Assembly (NCBI RefSeq): GCF_000768315.1
Contig: NZ_AQQX01000001.1
Span: forward strand, 310,001 to 374,000
DNA from: Pseudooceanicola atlanticus
GTDB taxonomy: Bacteria > Pseudomonadota > Alphaproteobacteria > Rhodobacterales > Rhodobacteraceae
Reading direction: 5' to 3'
Length of the DNA: 64,000 nt
Below the pieces are notes generated by a model that had not been told where the DNA came from, ran no database searches, and saw only the letters and a list, made by a program, of their open reading frames with translations. Of this stretch, positions 44,525 to 53,375 are shown in pieces. How positions within the stretch are numbered: position 1 is the first letter of the stretch; each line of letters opens with the position of its first letter. Made by a program: the position numbers and the translations under genes.

Positions 44525-46177
44525 ATGGAACGGACAGGCGCGCAAATTCTGGTGGATCAGCTTCTGGTGCAGGGGGTGGAGCGTGCCACCTGCGTGCCGG
44601 GGGAAAGTTATCTCAGCGTTCTGGATGCGCTGCTCGATTCGGGCGTCGATCTTCTGACCTGCCGGCAGGAGGGGGGCGCGGCCATGATGGCCGAGGCCTA
44701 TGGCAAGATGACCGGCAAGCCCGGCATCTGCTTCGTCACCCGCGGCCCCGGCGCGACCAATGCCGCGGCGGGGGTTCACGTGGCGATGCAGGACAGCACG
44801 CCGATGATCCTCTTCGTCGGCCAGATCGGTCGCGCGATGAAATATCGCGAGGCATTTCAGGAGCTTGATTACGGTGCCGTCTTTGGCACCATGTGCAAGT
44901 GGGCGTTCGAGATCGACGATGCCGCGCGCATTCCCGAACTGGTGACCCGTGCCTTCCGCGTCGCCACCCAGGGGCGCCCCGGCCCGGTGGTCGTCGCGCT
45001 GCCCGAAGACATGCTGAGCGACCTGGCCGATGTCCCCGATGGTGGCCAGGCACGGCCCATCCAAATCGCGCCCTCGGCAGAGGCCGTCAGTGACCTGGCA
45101 GATCGACTGGCGCGCGCGGAACGACCGGTGGCGATCCTGGGGGATGGCGCATGGCAGGGGCCGGCGCGCGAGGCGATGATCGCCTTTGCCGAACGTCATG
45201 CCCTGCCCGTCGCGGTGGAGTTCCGGCGGGGCGGTGCCTTCCCCGCGGATCATCCGAATTATGTCGGCGACCTCAGCATCGGGGCGAACCCCAAGCTGTT
45301 GAAAGGCATAAAGGAAGCGGACCTCGTCCTGATGCTGGGTGGGCGCCTGTCCGAAAGCCCGTCGCAAAATTACACGCTGCTGGGGATCGGGGCGCAGGAT
45401 GACCGCCTTGTGCATCTCCATGCGGATCCGGAGGAGATCGGCCGCGTCTACCAGCCCGGTCTGGGCCTCGTGGGGACGGCGCGCGGGTTCATCGACGCGG
45501 TCTCTGACCTGCCCGGTCCCAACCGGCAGAGCGGCTGGGTCGGAGAGCTGCGGCAGGCCTATCTCGACTGGTCACAGGACCCGTTGCCACTGCCGGGCAA
45601 GTTCCAGATGGGAGACGTCGTCTGCTGGCTGCGCGACACGCTGGGCCCGGATGCCGCGATCACAAACGGGGCGGGCAATTTCGCCACCTGGATCAACCGC
45701 CACTACCGGTTCCGCGACCATGGCACGCAGCTGGCGCCGACCTCCGGCTCCATGGGATATGGCTTGCCGGCAGCGGTCATGGCCAAGCGCCAGATGCCGG
45801 ACCGTGACGTGGTCTGCGTGGCCGGTGACGGCGATATCATGATGACGGTTCAGGAGCTCGCCACTGCTGTTCAGTTCGATATCCCCCTGATTTTGCTGGT
45901 GATTGACAACAGCATGTTCGGCACGATCCGGATGCATCAGGAACGCGAATTCCCCGGCCGCGTCTCGGCCACAGCGCTGAAGAACCCCGATTTCGCCGCC
46001 ATGGCCCGGTCCTTTGGCGCGCATGGGGATACGGTCGAGGACAGCGCCGATTTCGCCACCGCCTTCGAGCGTGCGAAGGCCAGCGGCAAGCCCGCGCTGA
46101 TCCATTGCCAGCTCGACCCCGAGGCGCTGACCATCGCCAAGACGCTGAGCGAAATCCGCGCGGAGGCCAGCAAGTGA
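44525..46177 (+). CDS. Thiamine diphosphate-dependent enzyme, acetolactate synthase-like
   Basis: 550 aa with the three-domain ThDP fold. The cofactor-activating glutamate is E49 in CRQEGGAAMMAEAYG; the ThDP/Mg2+ motif begins GDGD (434-437) and ends LLVIDN. It resembles IlvB-like large subunits but is short of many IlvB proteins, and no regulatory subunit ilvH is nearby, so it is more likely a catabolic 2-keto acid decarboxylase or related lyase. It overlaps the next gene by four bases (GTGA). Confidence 0.85.
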   Translation: MERTGAQILVDQLLVQGVERATCVPGESYLSVLDALLDSGVDLLTCRQEGGAAMMAEAYGKMTGKPGICFVTRGPGATNAAAGVHVAMQDSTPMILFVGQIGRAMKYREAFQELDYGAVFGTMCKWAFEIDDAARIPELVTRAFRVATQGRPGPVVVALPEDMLSDLADVPDGGQARPIQIAPSAEAVSDLADRLARAERPVAILGDGAWQGPAREAMIAFAERHALPVAVEFRRGGAFPADHPNYVGDLSIGANPKLLKGIKEADLVLMLGGRLSESPSQNYTLLGIGAQDDRLVHLHADPEEIGRVYQPGLGLVGTARGFIDAVSDLPGPNRQSGWVGELRQAYLDWSQDPLPLPGKFQMGDVVCWLRDTLGPDAAITNGAGNFATWINRHYRFRDHGTQLAPTSGSMGYGLPAAVMAKRQMPDRDVVCVAGDGDIMMTVQELATAVQFDIPLILLVIDNSMFGTIRMHQEREFPGRVSATALKNPDFAAMARSFGAHGDTVEDSADFATAFERAKASGKPALIHCQLDPEALTIAKTLSEIRAEASK

Positions 46178-47214
46178 TCCCCGTCTTCGATGGCCATAAC
46201 GACCTGTTATTAAAGATGTCCTTGGGCCGGATCACGGCCGAGGACGTGCGCGACGGGCATACGCTGGGCCAGATCGACATCCCCCGTGCCAGGGCCGGGG
46301 GATGGGCCGGTGGGTTCTTTGCGCTCTATGTTCCGACGCCGGGGGTGGCGGGGATGGATATCTCGGCCATGCAGCAGAACCGCTATGACCTGCCGCTGCC
46401 GCCGGCGGTGGATCACGACCACGCGGTGGAGCGGGTGAAGGTCGGGATCGAGCATTTCCAGACCCTGTGCGACATGGGGCTTCTGATGCGCTGCACCGAT
46501 GCGGATGCGCTGGAAAAAGCCATTCACGATCAACCTCTTGCTGCCGTTCTGCACATGGAAGGGGCCGAAGCGATCGGGCCGGATTTCGCAGAACTGGACT
46601 GGCTCTACGATGCGGGCCTGCGGTCGCTCGGCCCGGTCTGGAGCCGTCCGACCGCCTATGGCCATGGCGTGCCGTTCCGCTACCCGTCGGATTCCGATAT
46701 CGGGCCGGGGCTGACGGAGGCCGGGAAAGCCCTCGTGAAAGAGTGTAACCGTCGGAAAATAATGGTGGATTTGAGCCACCTGAACATGGCGGGCCTGCGC
46801 GATATCGCCGAGATCTCGGACGCGCCGCTGGTGGCCACCCATTCCAATGCCCATGCGGTCACGCCCTCCGCGCGGAACCTGTCGGACGAGGAACTGCGCC
46901 TGATCGCAGAGAGCGGCGGCATGGTCGGGATCAACTTCGGCACCTGCTTCCTGCGGCCCGACGGCAAGTTCGTCGAAGAAAGCCCGGTTGAAAATTTGTT
47001 GAGCCATCTCGACCACTTGCTGAGCATTCTGGGCGAGGATGGCGTCGGTTTCGGGTCCGATTTCGATGGTGCGCGGGTGCCGGACTGGATGTCCGATGTG
47101 GGCGGCATGGTGCCGCTGCGCGAGGCGCTCGAAGACCACGGGATCGGCACCGATCTGATGGAGAAACTGTGCTGGCGGAACTGGGTGCGGGTGCTGCGGC
47201 AGACCTGGGCCTGA
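46174..47214 (+). CDS. Membrane dipeptidase family (M19) zinc hydrolase
   Basis: 346 aa. The metal site is visible: H8 and D10 in FDGHNDLL, a glutamate in HMEGAEAIG, HSNAHAV and GSDFDGA. M19 enzymes cleave dipeptides with D- or dehydro-residues; some homologues act on other amides. No signal peptide. GTG at 46174 overlaps the ThDP enzyme's stop; an upstream in-frame ATG lies well inside that gene. The pairing suggests that the two enzymes act on one substrate route. Confidence 0.88.
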   Translation: MIPVFDGHNDLLLKMSLGRITAEDVRDGHTLGQIDIPRARAGGWAGGFFALYVPTPGVAGMDISAMQQNRYDLPLPPAVDHDHAVERVKVGIEHFQTLCDMGLLMRCTDADALEKAIHDQPLAAVLHMEGAEAIGPDFAELDWLYDAGLRSLGPVWSRPTAYGHGVPFRYPSDSDIGPGLTEAGKALVKECNRRKIMVDLSHLNMAGLRDIAEISDAPLVATHSNAHAVTPSARNLSDEELRLIAESGGMVGINFGTCFLRPDGKFVEESPVENLLSHLDHLLSILGEDGVGFGSDFDGARVPDWMSDVGGMVPLREALEDHGIGTDLMEKLCWRNWVRVLRQTWA

Positions 47215-47261
47215 GCAGGGTCCGACCCTGTCGCCCGATCTGCCAAGCCGTTGATTTTCCG

Positions 47262-47305
47262 CGTCGGTATTACGTCGGTATCACATCGGTATTGCGTCGG
47301 TGCAA
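47262..47305. repeat. Four 11-bp tandem repeats upstream of aroQ
   Basis: CGTCGGTATTA, CGTCGGTATCA, CATCGGTATTG and CGTCGGTGCAA are head-to-tail without gaps, about one helical turn each. They end 95 nt before the aroQ start. The regular spacing suggests a protein bound along one face of the DNA. Function unknown. Confidence 0.75.
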
Positions 47306-47399
47306 ATGCCGGTCCAACGGATCCGGCCTCTGGAACCGCTAGGCCCGCCACGGCGGATCATGCTAAGACCACCCGGACGCGCAAAGACCGGAGCGAACC

Positions 47400-47840
47400 T
47401 TGACCAAGACCGTCACTGTCCTGAACGGGCCGAACCTGAACCTGCTGGGCAAGCGCCAGCCGGAGATCTATGGCCACGACACCCTGGCCGATGTCGAAAC
47501 CCTGTGCCGGGACACCGCCGCGCCCTTCGGGCTGGAGGTCGCGTTCCACCAGTCGAACCACGAGGGCGAGATCGTCGAACAGGTCCACGCAGCGCGGGAG
47601 AGCTCGGCCGGGATCATCATCAACCCGGCGGCCTATACGCATACTTCTGTCGCGATCCTCGATGCGCTGAACACGTTCGAGGGACCGGTGATCGAGGTTC
47701 ACATTTCCAACGTGCACAAGCGCGAGAGTTTCCGCCACCATTCCTACGTCTCGTTCCGCGCCGATGCGGTGATCGCGGGCTGCGGGGTGGAGGGCTATGC
47801 CCTGGCCATGCGGCGCATGGCGTCGCTGCTGGCGGATTGA
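47400..47840 (+). CDS. aroQ: Type II 3-dehydroquinate dehydratase
   Basis: 146 aa dodecameric-type dehydroquinase of the shikimate pathway. Catalytic tyrosine Y24 in [17 protein letters not shown] and histidine H101 in IEVHISN; substrate contacts in QSNHEGEIV and [11 protein letters not shown]. The start is TTG at 47400. In many Rhodobacteraceae I would expect accB/accC next to aroQ; here an HpcH/HpaI aldolase follows instead. Confidence 0.95.
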   Translation: MTKTVTVLNGPNLNLLGKRQPEIYGHDTLADVETLCRDTAAPFGLEVAFHQSNHEGEIVEQVHAARESSAGIIINPAAYTHTSVAILDALNTFEGPVIEVHISNVHKRESFRHHSYVSFRADAVIAGCGVEGYALAMRRMASLLAD

Positions 47841-47865
47841 GATCACGACAATCGGGGAGGACAGG

Positions 47866-48636
47866 ATGGAACTGCCGAAGAACCGCTTCAAGGCGGCGTT
47901 GAAAGAGGGCCGGCATCAGCTGGGCATCTGGAATTCGATCAGTGGATCGACCGTGCCGGAGGCGATGGCCGCCACCGGCTTTGACTGGGTGCTGATCGAC
48001 ACCGAACACGCCATGACCGAGGCGCACCAGGTGCAGCCCGCCTTGCAGGCGATTGCCGGTTACCCTGAGGTGTCGGCCATCGTGCGTCCGGTGTCGAACG
48101 ACCCCGCCTATATCAAGCGGTACCTGGATATGGGCGCGCAGACCCTGATGATCCCTTACGTGCAGAATGTGGAAGAGGCCCGCGCGGCCGTGACCGCGAT
48201 GCGCTATCCGCCCAACGGGATGCGCGGCATGGCGGGTGCGGTGCGGGCCGGGCGGTTCGGGCTGATCCCCGATTACCTGAAGCGCGCCGAGGAAGAGCTT
48301 TGCCTGATCGTGCAGGTGGAAACCATCCAGGCGATGGAACAGCTGGAAGATATCGCGAGCGTCGACGGGGTTGATGGCGTGTTCATCGGCCCGGCGGACC
48401 TGTCGGGGTCGATGGGGCATCCGGGCGACCAGGGCCACCCTGAGGTCATCGCGGCGATCGAGGATGCCTTCACCCGGCTCAAGGCCATCGGTGTGCCGTC
48501 GGGCATCCTGACGCTGAACGAGGATTTCGCCCGCCGACTGATGGAACTGGGGGCCGGGTTCACGGCGGTGGGGCTGGATCTGACCTCGATGATGCGGGAT
48601 GTGCGCGGGTTGAAGGCGCGGTTTTCGGACGGATGA
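47866..48636 (+). CDS. HpcH/HpaI-family aldolase
   Basis: 256 aa. Class II pyruvate aldolase fold: GIWNSISGSTVPEAMAATGF, DWVLIDTEHAM, then VQVETIQAMEQLEDIASVDG and FIGPADLSGSMG. Members split 4-hydroxy-2-oxo acids into pyruvate and an aldehyde with a divalent metal. The strong GGGGAGG before ATG at 47866 decides the start. 25 nt after aroQ, so probably co-transcribed. Confidence 0.9.
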   Translation: MELPKNRFKAALKEGRHQLGIWNSISGSTVPEAMAATGFDWVLIDTEHAMTEAHQVQPALQAIAGYPEVSAIVRPVSNDPAYIKRYLDMGAQTLMIPYVQNVEEARAAVTAMRYPPNGMRGMAGAVRAGRFGLIPDYLKRAEEELCLIVQVETIQAMEQLEDIASVDGVDGVFIGPADLSGSMGHPGDQGHPEVIAAIEDAFTRLKAIGVPSGILTLNEDFARRLMELGAGFTAVGLDLTSMMRDVRGLKARFSDG

Positions 48637-48771
48637 GGGACGGGCTGCAACGGCTGGCCCGACCTTGTCGTGCGATATCAAGAGGCGCTGATCGCGGAGG
48701 TCGCCACCGGGCGGGGTGTGAGGTCTGTCGATGCTGTCTCGCCCGGCAGTGACGCCGAGCGCGGCCCGCCC

Positions 48772-49242
48772 TCAGTCGATGGAGAACAGCGACACGATCA
48801 CCTGCTGCGCCTTGCGGGCGCCGGTGCCGACAAAGAGCGTGCGGTTCACCCATTCATAGCGGGCATCGCCGGTTTCGAGCCGGCACTGGGTGCGCATGTA
48901 ATATTCCGATTGCGGCACGTCCTCGCCGGCGGCGAGGCGGGCGATGACATCGGGCGTGCCGTGGCGATAGCCGTAATTGATCACCTCGATCACCGCGCCG
49001 TCATCGGTTTCCATCGCGTAGCGGGTGTCGAGCTGTGCGACGCCATTGCCCCAGATCGTCTGCCAATCCGCCCCGAGGTCGAGCAGACGACCGTTGAGGC
49101 GCGGGCCCACGACCTCTCCGCCGCGGATGCGGATGATGCGGCGCTGACCGGCGCGGCCCGGCCCCATCTCCATGATCGGGTCGAGGGTGACGCGCAGGTC
49201 GCAGACATGGCTGAGGCCCGGGGCGGGGAATTCGGCGGTCAT
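48772..49242 (-). CDS. DUF3237 family protein
   Basis: 156 aa. It matches my memory of DUF3237: LSHVCDLRVTLDPIMEMG, GEVVGPRLNGRLLDLGADWQ, LDTRYAMETDDGAVIEVINYG and FVGTGARKAQQVIVSLF. Function not established; beta-barrel predicted for the family. It begins 8 nt after the ArsR gene and is probably its co-transcribed partner. Confidence 0.8.
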   Translation of the reverse strand: MTAEFPAPGLSHVCDLRVTLDPIMEMGPGRAGQRRIIRIRGGEVVGPRLNGRLLDLGADWQTIWGNGVAQLDTRYAMETDDGAVIEVINYGYRHGTPDVIARLAAGEDVPQSEYYMRTQCRLETGDARYEWVNRTLFVGTGARKAQQVIVSLFSID

Positions 49243-49250
49243 GGGGCTGC

Positions 49251-49577
49251 TCAGTCCGTCTTGCAGAACAGGCGGTAGAGCAGGTTGATGACCTCGGAGG
49301 TGTGTTCGTTGGCGAGCCGGTAATAGACCGTCTTGCCCTCGCGCCGGGTGGCGACGAAGCCCTCTTCGCGCAGGCGGGCCAGCATCTGGCTGACCGCGGC
49401 TTGGCGCATGTCGAGAAGCTCTTCCAGCTCTCCGACGGATTTCTCTCCGCTGCCGAGATGGCACAGGATCATCAGCCGCCCTTCATGGGCGAGGGTCTTG
49501 AGAAAGGCCGCGGCGGAATGGGCATTGGCTTCCATTTCGGCGGGCGGCACGGGCGCATGTACTTCAGCCAAGGGCAT
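49251..49577 (-). CDS. ArsR-family transcriptional regulator
   Basis: 108 aa winged helix: KTLAHEGRLMILCHLGSGEK, LLDMRQAAVSQMLARLREEG (recognition helix), and the wing RREGKTVYYRLANEH. It has a cysteine in the LCHL segment and another at the C-terminus (FCKTD), similar to thiol-responsive BigR/SqrR-type regulators, but a sensing role is only inference. ATG at 49577 chosen; an extension of 20 codons upstream is possible. Next to DUF3237. Confidence 0.87.
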   Translation of the reverse strand: MPLAEVHAPVPPAEMEANAHSAAAFLKTLAHEGRLMILCHLGSGEKSVGELEELLDMRQAAVSQMLARLREEGFVATRREGKTVYYRLANEHTSEVINLLYRLFCKTD

Positions 49578-49633
49578 CAATTCCTGACAAGTTTTCCGGA
49601 AGGTAACACTTTCGTGTGGTTTTGGCGAGATTA

Positions 49634-50860
49634 TCACTCATCCCTCGGTGCGCCGCCCTCGAAGAGGTTCGGTTTCGCGTAGTCGCAGGGCGCTTCCTGC
49701 ATCGAAAGGTGCAGATCGGTGCCGGTATAGGGATGCGCGCGGGCCAGCGCCTCGTCGACCTCGATCCCAAGGCCGGGGGTGGTGGGGGGCGGGACATGCC
49801 CGTCCTCGACCCGGATCGCGCCCTTGATCAGGGCGTCGTGGAAGGGGGTTTCGATAGTTTCGATCATCAGCAGGTTCGGACAGGTCGCGGCAAGGTGGAC
49901 ATTGGCGGCCCATTCGACCGGCCCGGCATAGAGATGCGGGGCGATCTGGGCGCCGGCGGCTTCGGCCAGGGTGGCGATCTTCTTGCCCTCCCACAGCCCG
50001 CCGGCGCGGCCCAGGGCGGGTTGCAGGATGCGGACCCCGGCGCGGAGGAGGGCGGCGAATTCGGGCTTGGTCGTCAGTCGTTCGCCGGCCGAAACAGGGA
50101 TATGGGTATTGCGCGCGACATATTCAATAGCTGCGATATCATCCGGCGGCACCGGTTCCTCGAACCAGAGCGGGTCGTGGGGGGCGATGGCGCGGGCCAT
50201 GCGCAGGGCGCCGTCGGGGGTGAACTGGCCATGGGTGCCGAAGAGCAGGTCGGCCCGGGTGCCGACAGCGGCGCGGATGGCGGCGCAGAACCGGGCGGAG
50301 CGGTCGATGTCGGACAGGGCGGGCATGTGGCCGCCGCGGATCGTGTAGGGGCCGGCGGGGTCGAACTTGACCGCCGTGTAACCGCGCGCCACCAGGTCGC
50401 GGGCGCTGTCGGCGGCCATGTCGGGATCGGCCCAGAAGTCGGGCAGGGGATGGCCGGGCAGGGGATAGAGGTAGGAATAGGCGCGCAGGCGGTCGTTCAT
50501 CCGGCCGCCCATCAGCGCCCAGACGGGGCGGTCGCGGTCCTTGCCGAGGATGTCCCAGCAGGCGATCTCGAGCCCGGAAAACGCGCCCATGACGGTCAGG
50601 TCGGGGCGTTGCGTGAACCCGGCGGAATAGGCGCGGCGGAACATCAACTCGATATTCTCGGGGCTTTCGCCGGCCATGTGGCGGTCAAAGACGTCGCGGA
50701 TGACGTGGGTCATCGCCTCGGGTCCGACGGAGGCGGCGTAGCATTCCCCCCAGCCGGTGATCCCGGTATCGGTCGTGACCTTAACCAGGATCCAGTAGCG
50801 CCCGCCCCAGCCCGGAGCGGGCGGGGCGGTCACGACGATATCGAGCGTGTCGAGCTTCAC
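49634..50860 (-). CDS. Enolase-superfamily (mandelate racemase/galactonate dehydratase-like) enzyme
   Basis: 408 aa with the N-terminal capping domain (WILVKVTTDTGITGWGECYA) and a TIM barrel. Catalytic region: YTAVKFDPAGPYT, LLFGTHGQFTPDGA, WFEEPVPPDD, SAGERLTTKPEF and IAPHLYAGPVEWAAN, most like galactonate dehydratase-type acid sugar dehydratases; the exact sugar acid cannot be called. GTG at 50860 overlaps the dehydrogenase stop by four bases (GTGA), so translation is coupled. Confidence 0.87.
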   Translation of the reverse strand: MKLDTLDIVVTAPPAPGWGGRYWILVKVTTDTGITGWGECYAASVGPEAMTHVIRDVFDRHMAGESPENIELMFRRAYSAGFTQRPDLTVMGAFSGLEIACWDILGKDRDRPVWALMGGRMNDRLRAYSYLYPLPGHPLPDFWADPDMAADSARDLVARGYTAVKFDPAGPYTIRGGHMPALSDIDRSARFCAAIRAAVGTRADLLFGTHGQFTPDGALRMARAIAPHDPLWFEEPVPPDDIAAIEYVARNTHIPVSAGERLTTKPEFAALLRAGVRILQPALGRAGGLWEGKKIATLAEAAGAQIAPHLYAGPVEWAANVHLAATCPNLLMIETIETPFHDALIKGAIRVEDGHVPPPTTPGLGIEVDEALARAHPYTGTDLHLSMQEAPCDYAKPNLFEGGAPRDE

Positions 50861-51939
50861 TTGAGCATGATGACGTTCCGGCGCGCGGCACCGGACTTGG
50901 TATCCTCGATCGCGTCGTTGATCTGGTCGAGCGTCCAGCGGCCCGAGATCAGCTCGTCCAGCTTCAGGCGGCCCTGCTGGTACATGTCGACGATCCACGG
51001 AATGTCGCGCTTGATGACCATGTCACCCATCTTGGAGCCGACGATGCCCTGGCCCTGGTTGGCCATGATGAGCGGCGAATAAGTCGACACCTTGTCGCCA
51101 TGCGGCATGCCGACCATGACGACCTTGCCGCCCCAGCCCAGGTAGCGGGGCGCCTGGTCGTAGACCTGCGCGACACCGACGGTGACCAGCACCGCGTCGG
51201 CACCACGGCCGAGGATCTTCTTGACCTCGGACCAGGGCTTGCCCTCGGCGAGGACGGTATCGGTCGCGCCGAATTCCTTTGCGACCTCCAGCTTGTCTTC
51301 CAGCATGTCGACGGCGACGATGCGGCGGGCACCGGCGATGCGGGCGCCCTGGATGGCGTTCAGGCCGACGCCGCCGGCACCGATCACCACGACGTCCTGC
51401 CCGACCTCGATATCGGCGGCAAAGACGGCTGCGCCGACACCGGTGATCACCCCGCAGGAGATCAGCGCGGCGCTGTCCTTGGGCATGTCCTCGGGGATGA
51501 CGCAGAGCTGCGACTGATCGACGACGACCTTTTCGGCGAAGGCGCCGGTGGCCATCGCCTTGAAGACGGGTTCATCGCCCATGGCGATCGGGCTCTGGCC
51601 CAGGTTGTCGACCGGGGTTTCGCAGATCGTCGGCTTACCGGACTGACAGGTGGTGCAATGGCCGCAGGCATGGATCAGGGTCACGCAGACGCTGTCGCCT
51701 TCCTTGATGCCGACGACATTTTCGCCGACCGCGGTCACGACGCCTGCCGCTTCGTGCCCGTAGACCGCCGGAAGCGATCCGCCGAAGCCGCCCTGCCAGT
51801 AGGAGATGTCGGAATGGCAGATCGCCACGGCATGCAGGTCGACCTCGACCTCGCCGGTCTGCGGCTTGCGCAGCTCGACCTCTTCTACGGTCAGCGGCGT
51901 ATTGAACTCACGGCAGACGGCCGCACGAATCTTTCCCAT
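50857..51939 (-). CDS. Zinc-dependent alcohol dehydrogenase (MDR family)
   Basis: 360 aa. Catalytic zinc ligands C41 with H in CHSD and GHEAAGVV; structural zinc site C-X2-C-X2-C-X7-C in ACGHCTTCQSGKPTIC; NAD motif VVVIGAGGVGLNAIQG. Class III/formaldehyde-dehydrogenase-like subgroup, but the substrate is unknown. ATG at 51939 with GGAGGAT upstream. First of a coupled pair with the enolase-superfamily enzyme, suggesting oxidation of an alcohol or sugar acid. Confidence 0.88.
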   Translation of the reverse strand: MGKIRAAVCREFNTPLTVEEVELRKPQTGEVEVDLHAVAICHSDISYWQGGFGGSLPAVYGHEAAGVVTAVGENVVGIKEGDSVCVTLIHACGHCTTCQSGKPTICETPVDNLGQSPIAMGDEPVFKAMATGAFAEKVVVDQSQLCVIPEDMPKDSAALISCGVITGVGAAVFAADIEVGQDVVVIGAGGVGLNAIQGARIAGARRIVAVDMLEDKLEVAKEFGATDTVLAEGKPWSEVKKILGRGADAVLVTVGVAQVYDQAPRYLGWGGKVVMVGMPHGDKVSTYSPLIMANQGQGIVGSKMGDMVIKRDIPWIVDMYQQGRLKLDELISGRWTLDQINDAIEDTKSGAARRNVIMLK

Positions 51940-52046
51940 GGAATCCTCCCTCTGGACGGTTTGACCCTGAACTGTCGGGCGCACCTTATGCGAGGATTTT
52001 CTTCAATTCCACCTGTCGGAATCAAATTTCGCAACTTGTCGCAGCA

Positions 52047-53375
52047 TTAGGCCGAGGCCGCCCTGGCCGCGAAGGCACGGGCCTGATCGGGGGCGTCGCC
52101 CATCTGCCGGGACAGATCGAAGATGTCGTCGGTGTCGATGTCGGGATAGGCCGCGCGGGTCGCATCGGCTAGGTGCGCGCCGGTTTGCTGGACCTCGAGG
52201 CAGAGGCGCTTGACCTCGGCCTGGGCCTCGGGGCGGGGCATGTGCGCGGCCAGGCGGAAGCTGAGCGCTTCGGCATGGATCAGGCCCTGGCCACCCTCGA
52301 AGGCGCGCAGCATGGCCTGCGGGTCCGGTGCGAGGCCGGGGGCTAGGCTGCGCGCGGTCTGAACGGCGGTGGCGGCAGAGAGGCAAAGCTGCGGCAAGGT
52401 CATCCATTCGGTGAACCACGCGGCGCCGTCGCGTTCCTGCCGTGCCAGGCCGGTGCCCTGAAGCGTGGCGTTCAGCCCGATCACCTGCCGCGCGGTGGCG
52501 ACCATGACCGAGGGCTGCACCGGGTTCTGCTTCTGCGGCATGGTCGAAGACCCGCCGGACGCGCCAAGGCGGATTTCCCCGATGCCGGACTGGGCCATGG
52601 CGATCAGGTCTTCGCCCATCTTGCCGATGGCCGTGGCAACGCGGGTCAGCCAGTCGGCGATGCGCAGGATCGGGCCGCGATCCGCGTGCCAGGACCGGCC
52701 CGGATCCGCCAGCCCCAACCCATCGGCCAGCGCGGCCCGCAGGGGGCCGGCCTGTTCGCCCCAGACCCCGCCAGTGCCCGCTGCGCCGGAGAGTGAGACG
52801 AGTAAATTCTTGGATCTCAGATCATCCAGTTCTGACAGAAGTGACAGAAGTGGGTTGCCCCAGCCCGCCACGACCGACCCGAAACTGACCGGGGTCGCGT
52901 ATTGCCCGTAGGTGCGCCCTGCCATGGTCGTGTCGGCATGCTGGTCTGCCAGTTTGCCGAGATCGGAGAGCGTCGCGCGCAGCCCATCCTCGACCAGCGA
53001 GAGCAATTGGCGCAGGCGCAGCATCAGCCCTGTATCGACGATATCCTGAGAGGTCGCGCCCCAATGCAGGTATTGCGCATGTTCGGGGCCCTTCATTTCC
53101 TCGCGGAAGGCGGCGACGAGGCCGGGGACCGGCACGCCGTTCTTGGCCGCCGCATTGCCCAGCCCGCCCGCGTCGATCACGATTTCCAGCGTCGCGCGGT
53201 GGATCGCGGCGGCGCTGATTTCGGGGATGATGCCAAGCGCGCCCTGCGCCTTGGCCAGCGCGCCCTCGACGATGAGCATCGCGCGGACCTCGGCGCTGTC
53301 GGTGAACAGGCGGGAGGCCTCACCGGCATCGAAGAGCTTGTGATAGATGACGCTGTCGTGGACGGAACCGGGCAT
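52047..53375 (-). CDS. pcaB: 3-Carboxy-cis,cis-muconate cycloisomerase
   Basis: 442 aa fumarase/adenylosuccinate lyase-superfamily protein with the signature SSTMPQKQNPVQPSVMVA and HWGATSQDIVDTGLMLRLR. PcaB lactonises 3-carboxymuconate to 4-carboxymuconolactone in the beta-ketoadipate pathway; the pca neighbours make this call firm. The start codon shares one base with the hydrolase stop (TGATG). Last gene of the operon. Confidence 0.93.
   Translation of the reverse strand: MPGSVHDSVIYHKLFDAGEASRLFTDSAEVRAMLIVEGALAKAQGALGIIPEISAAAIHRATLEIVIDAGGLGNAAAKNGVPVPGLVAAFREEMKGPEHAQYLHWGATSQDIVDTGLMLRLRQLLSLVEDGLRATLSDLGKLADQHADTTMAGRTYGQYATPVSFGSVVAGWGNPLLSLLSELDDLRSKNLLVSLSGAAGTGGVWGEQAGPLRAALADGLGLADPGRSWHADRGPILRIADWLTRVATAIGKMGEDLIAMAQSGIGEIRLGASGGSSTMPQKQNPVQPSVMVATARQVIGLNATLQGTGLARQERDGAAWFTEWMTLPQLCLSAATAVQTARSLAPGLAPDPQAMLRAFEGGQGLIHAEALSFRLAAHMPRPEAQAEVKRLCLEVQQTGAHLADATRAAYPDIDTDDIFDLSRQMGDAPDQARAFAARAASA

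Noticed and set aside
47216-47230. CAGGGT/ACCCTG hairpin after the dipeptidase gene
   Set aside because: Three-base loop, no T-run; not convincing as a terminator.
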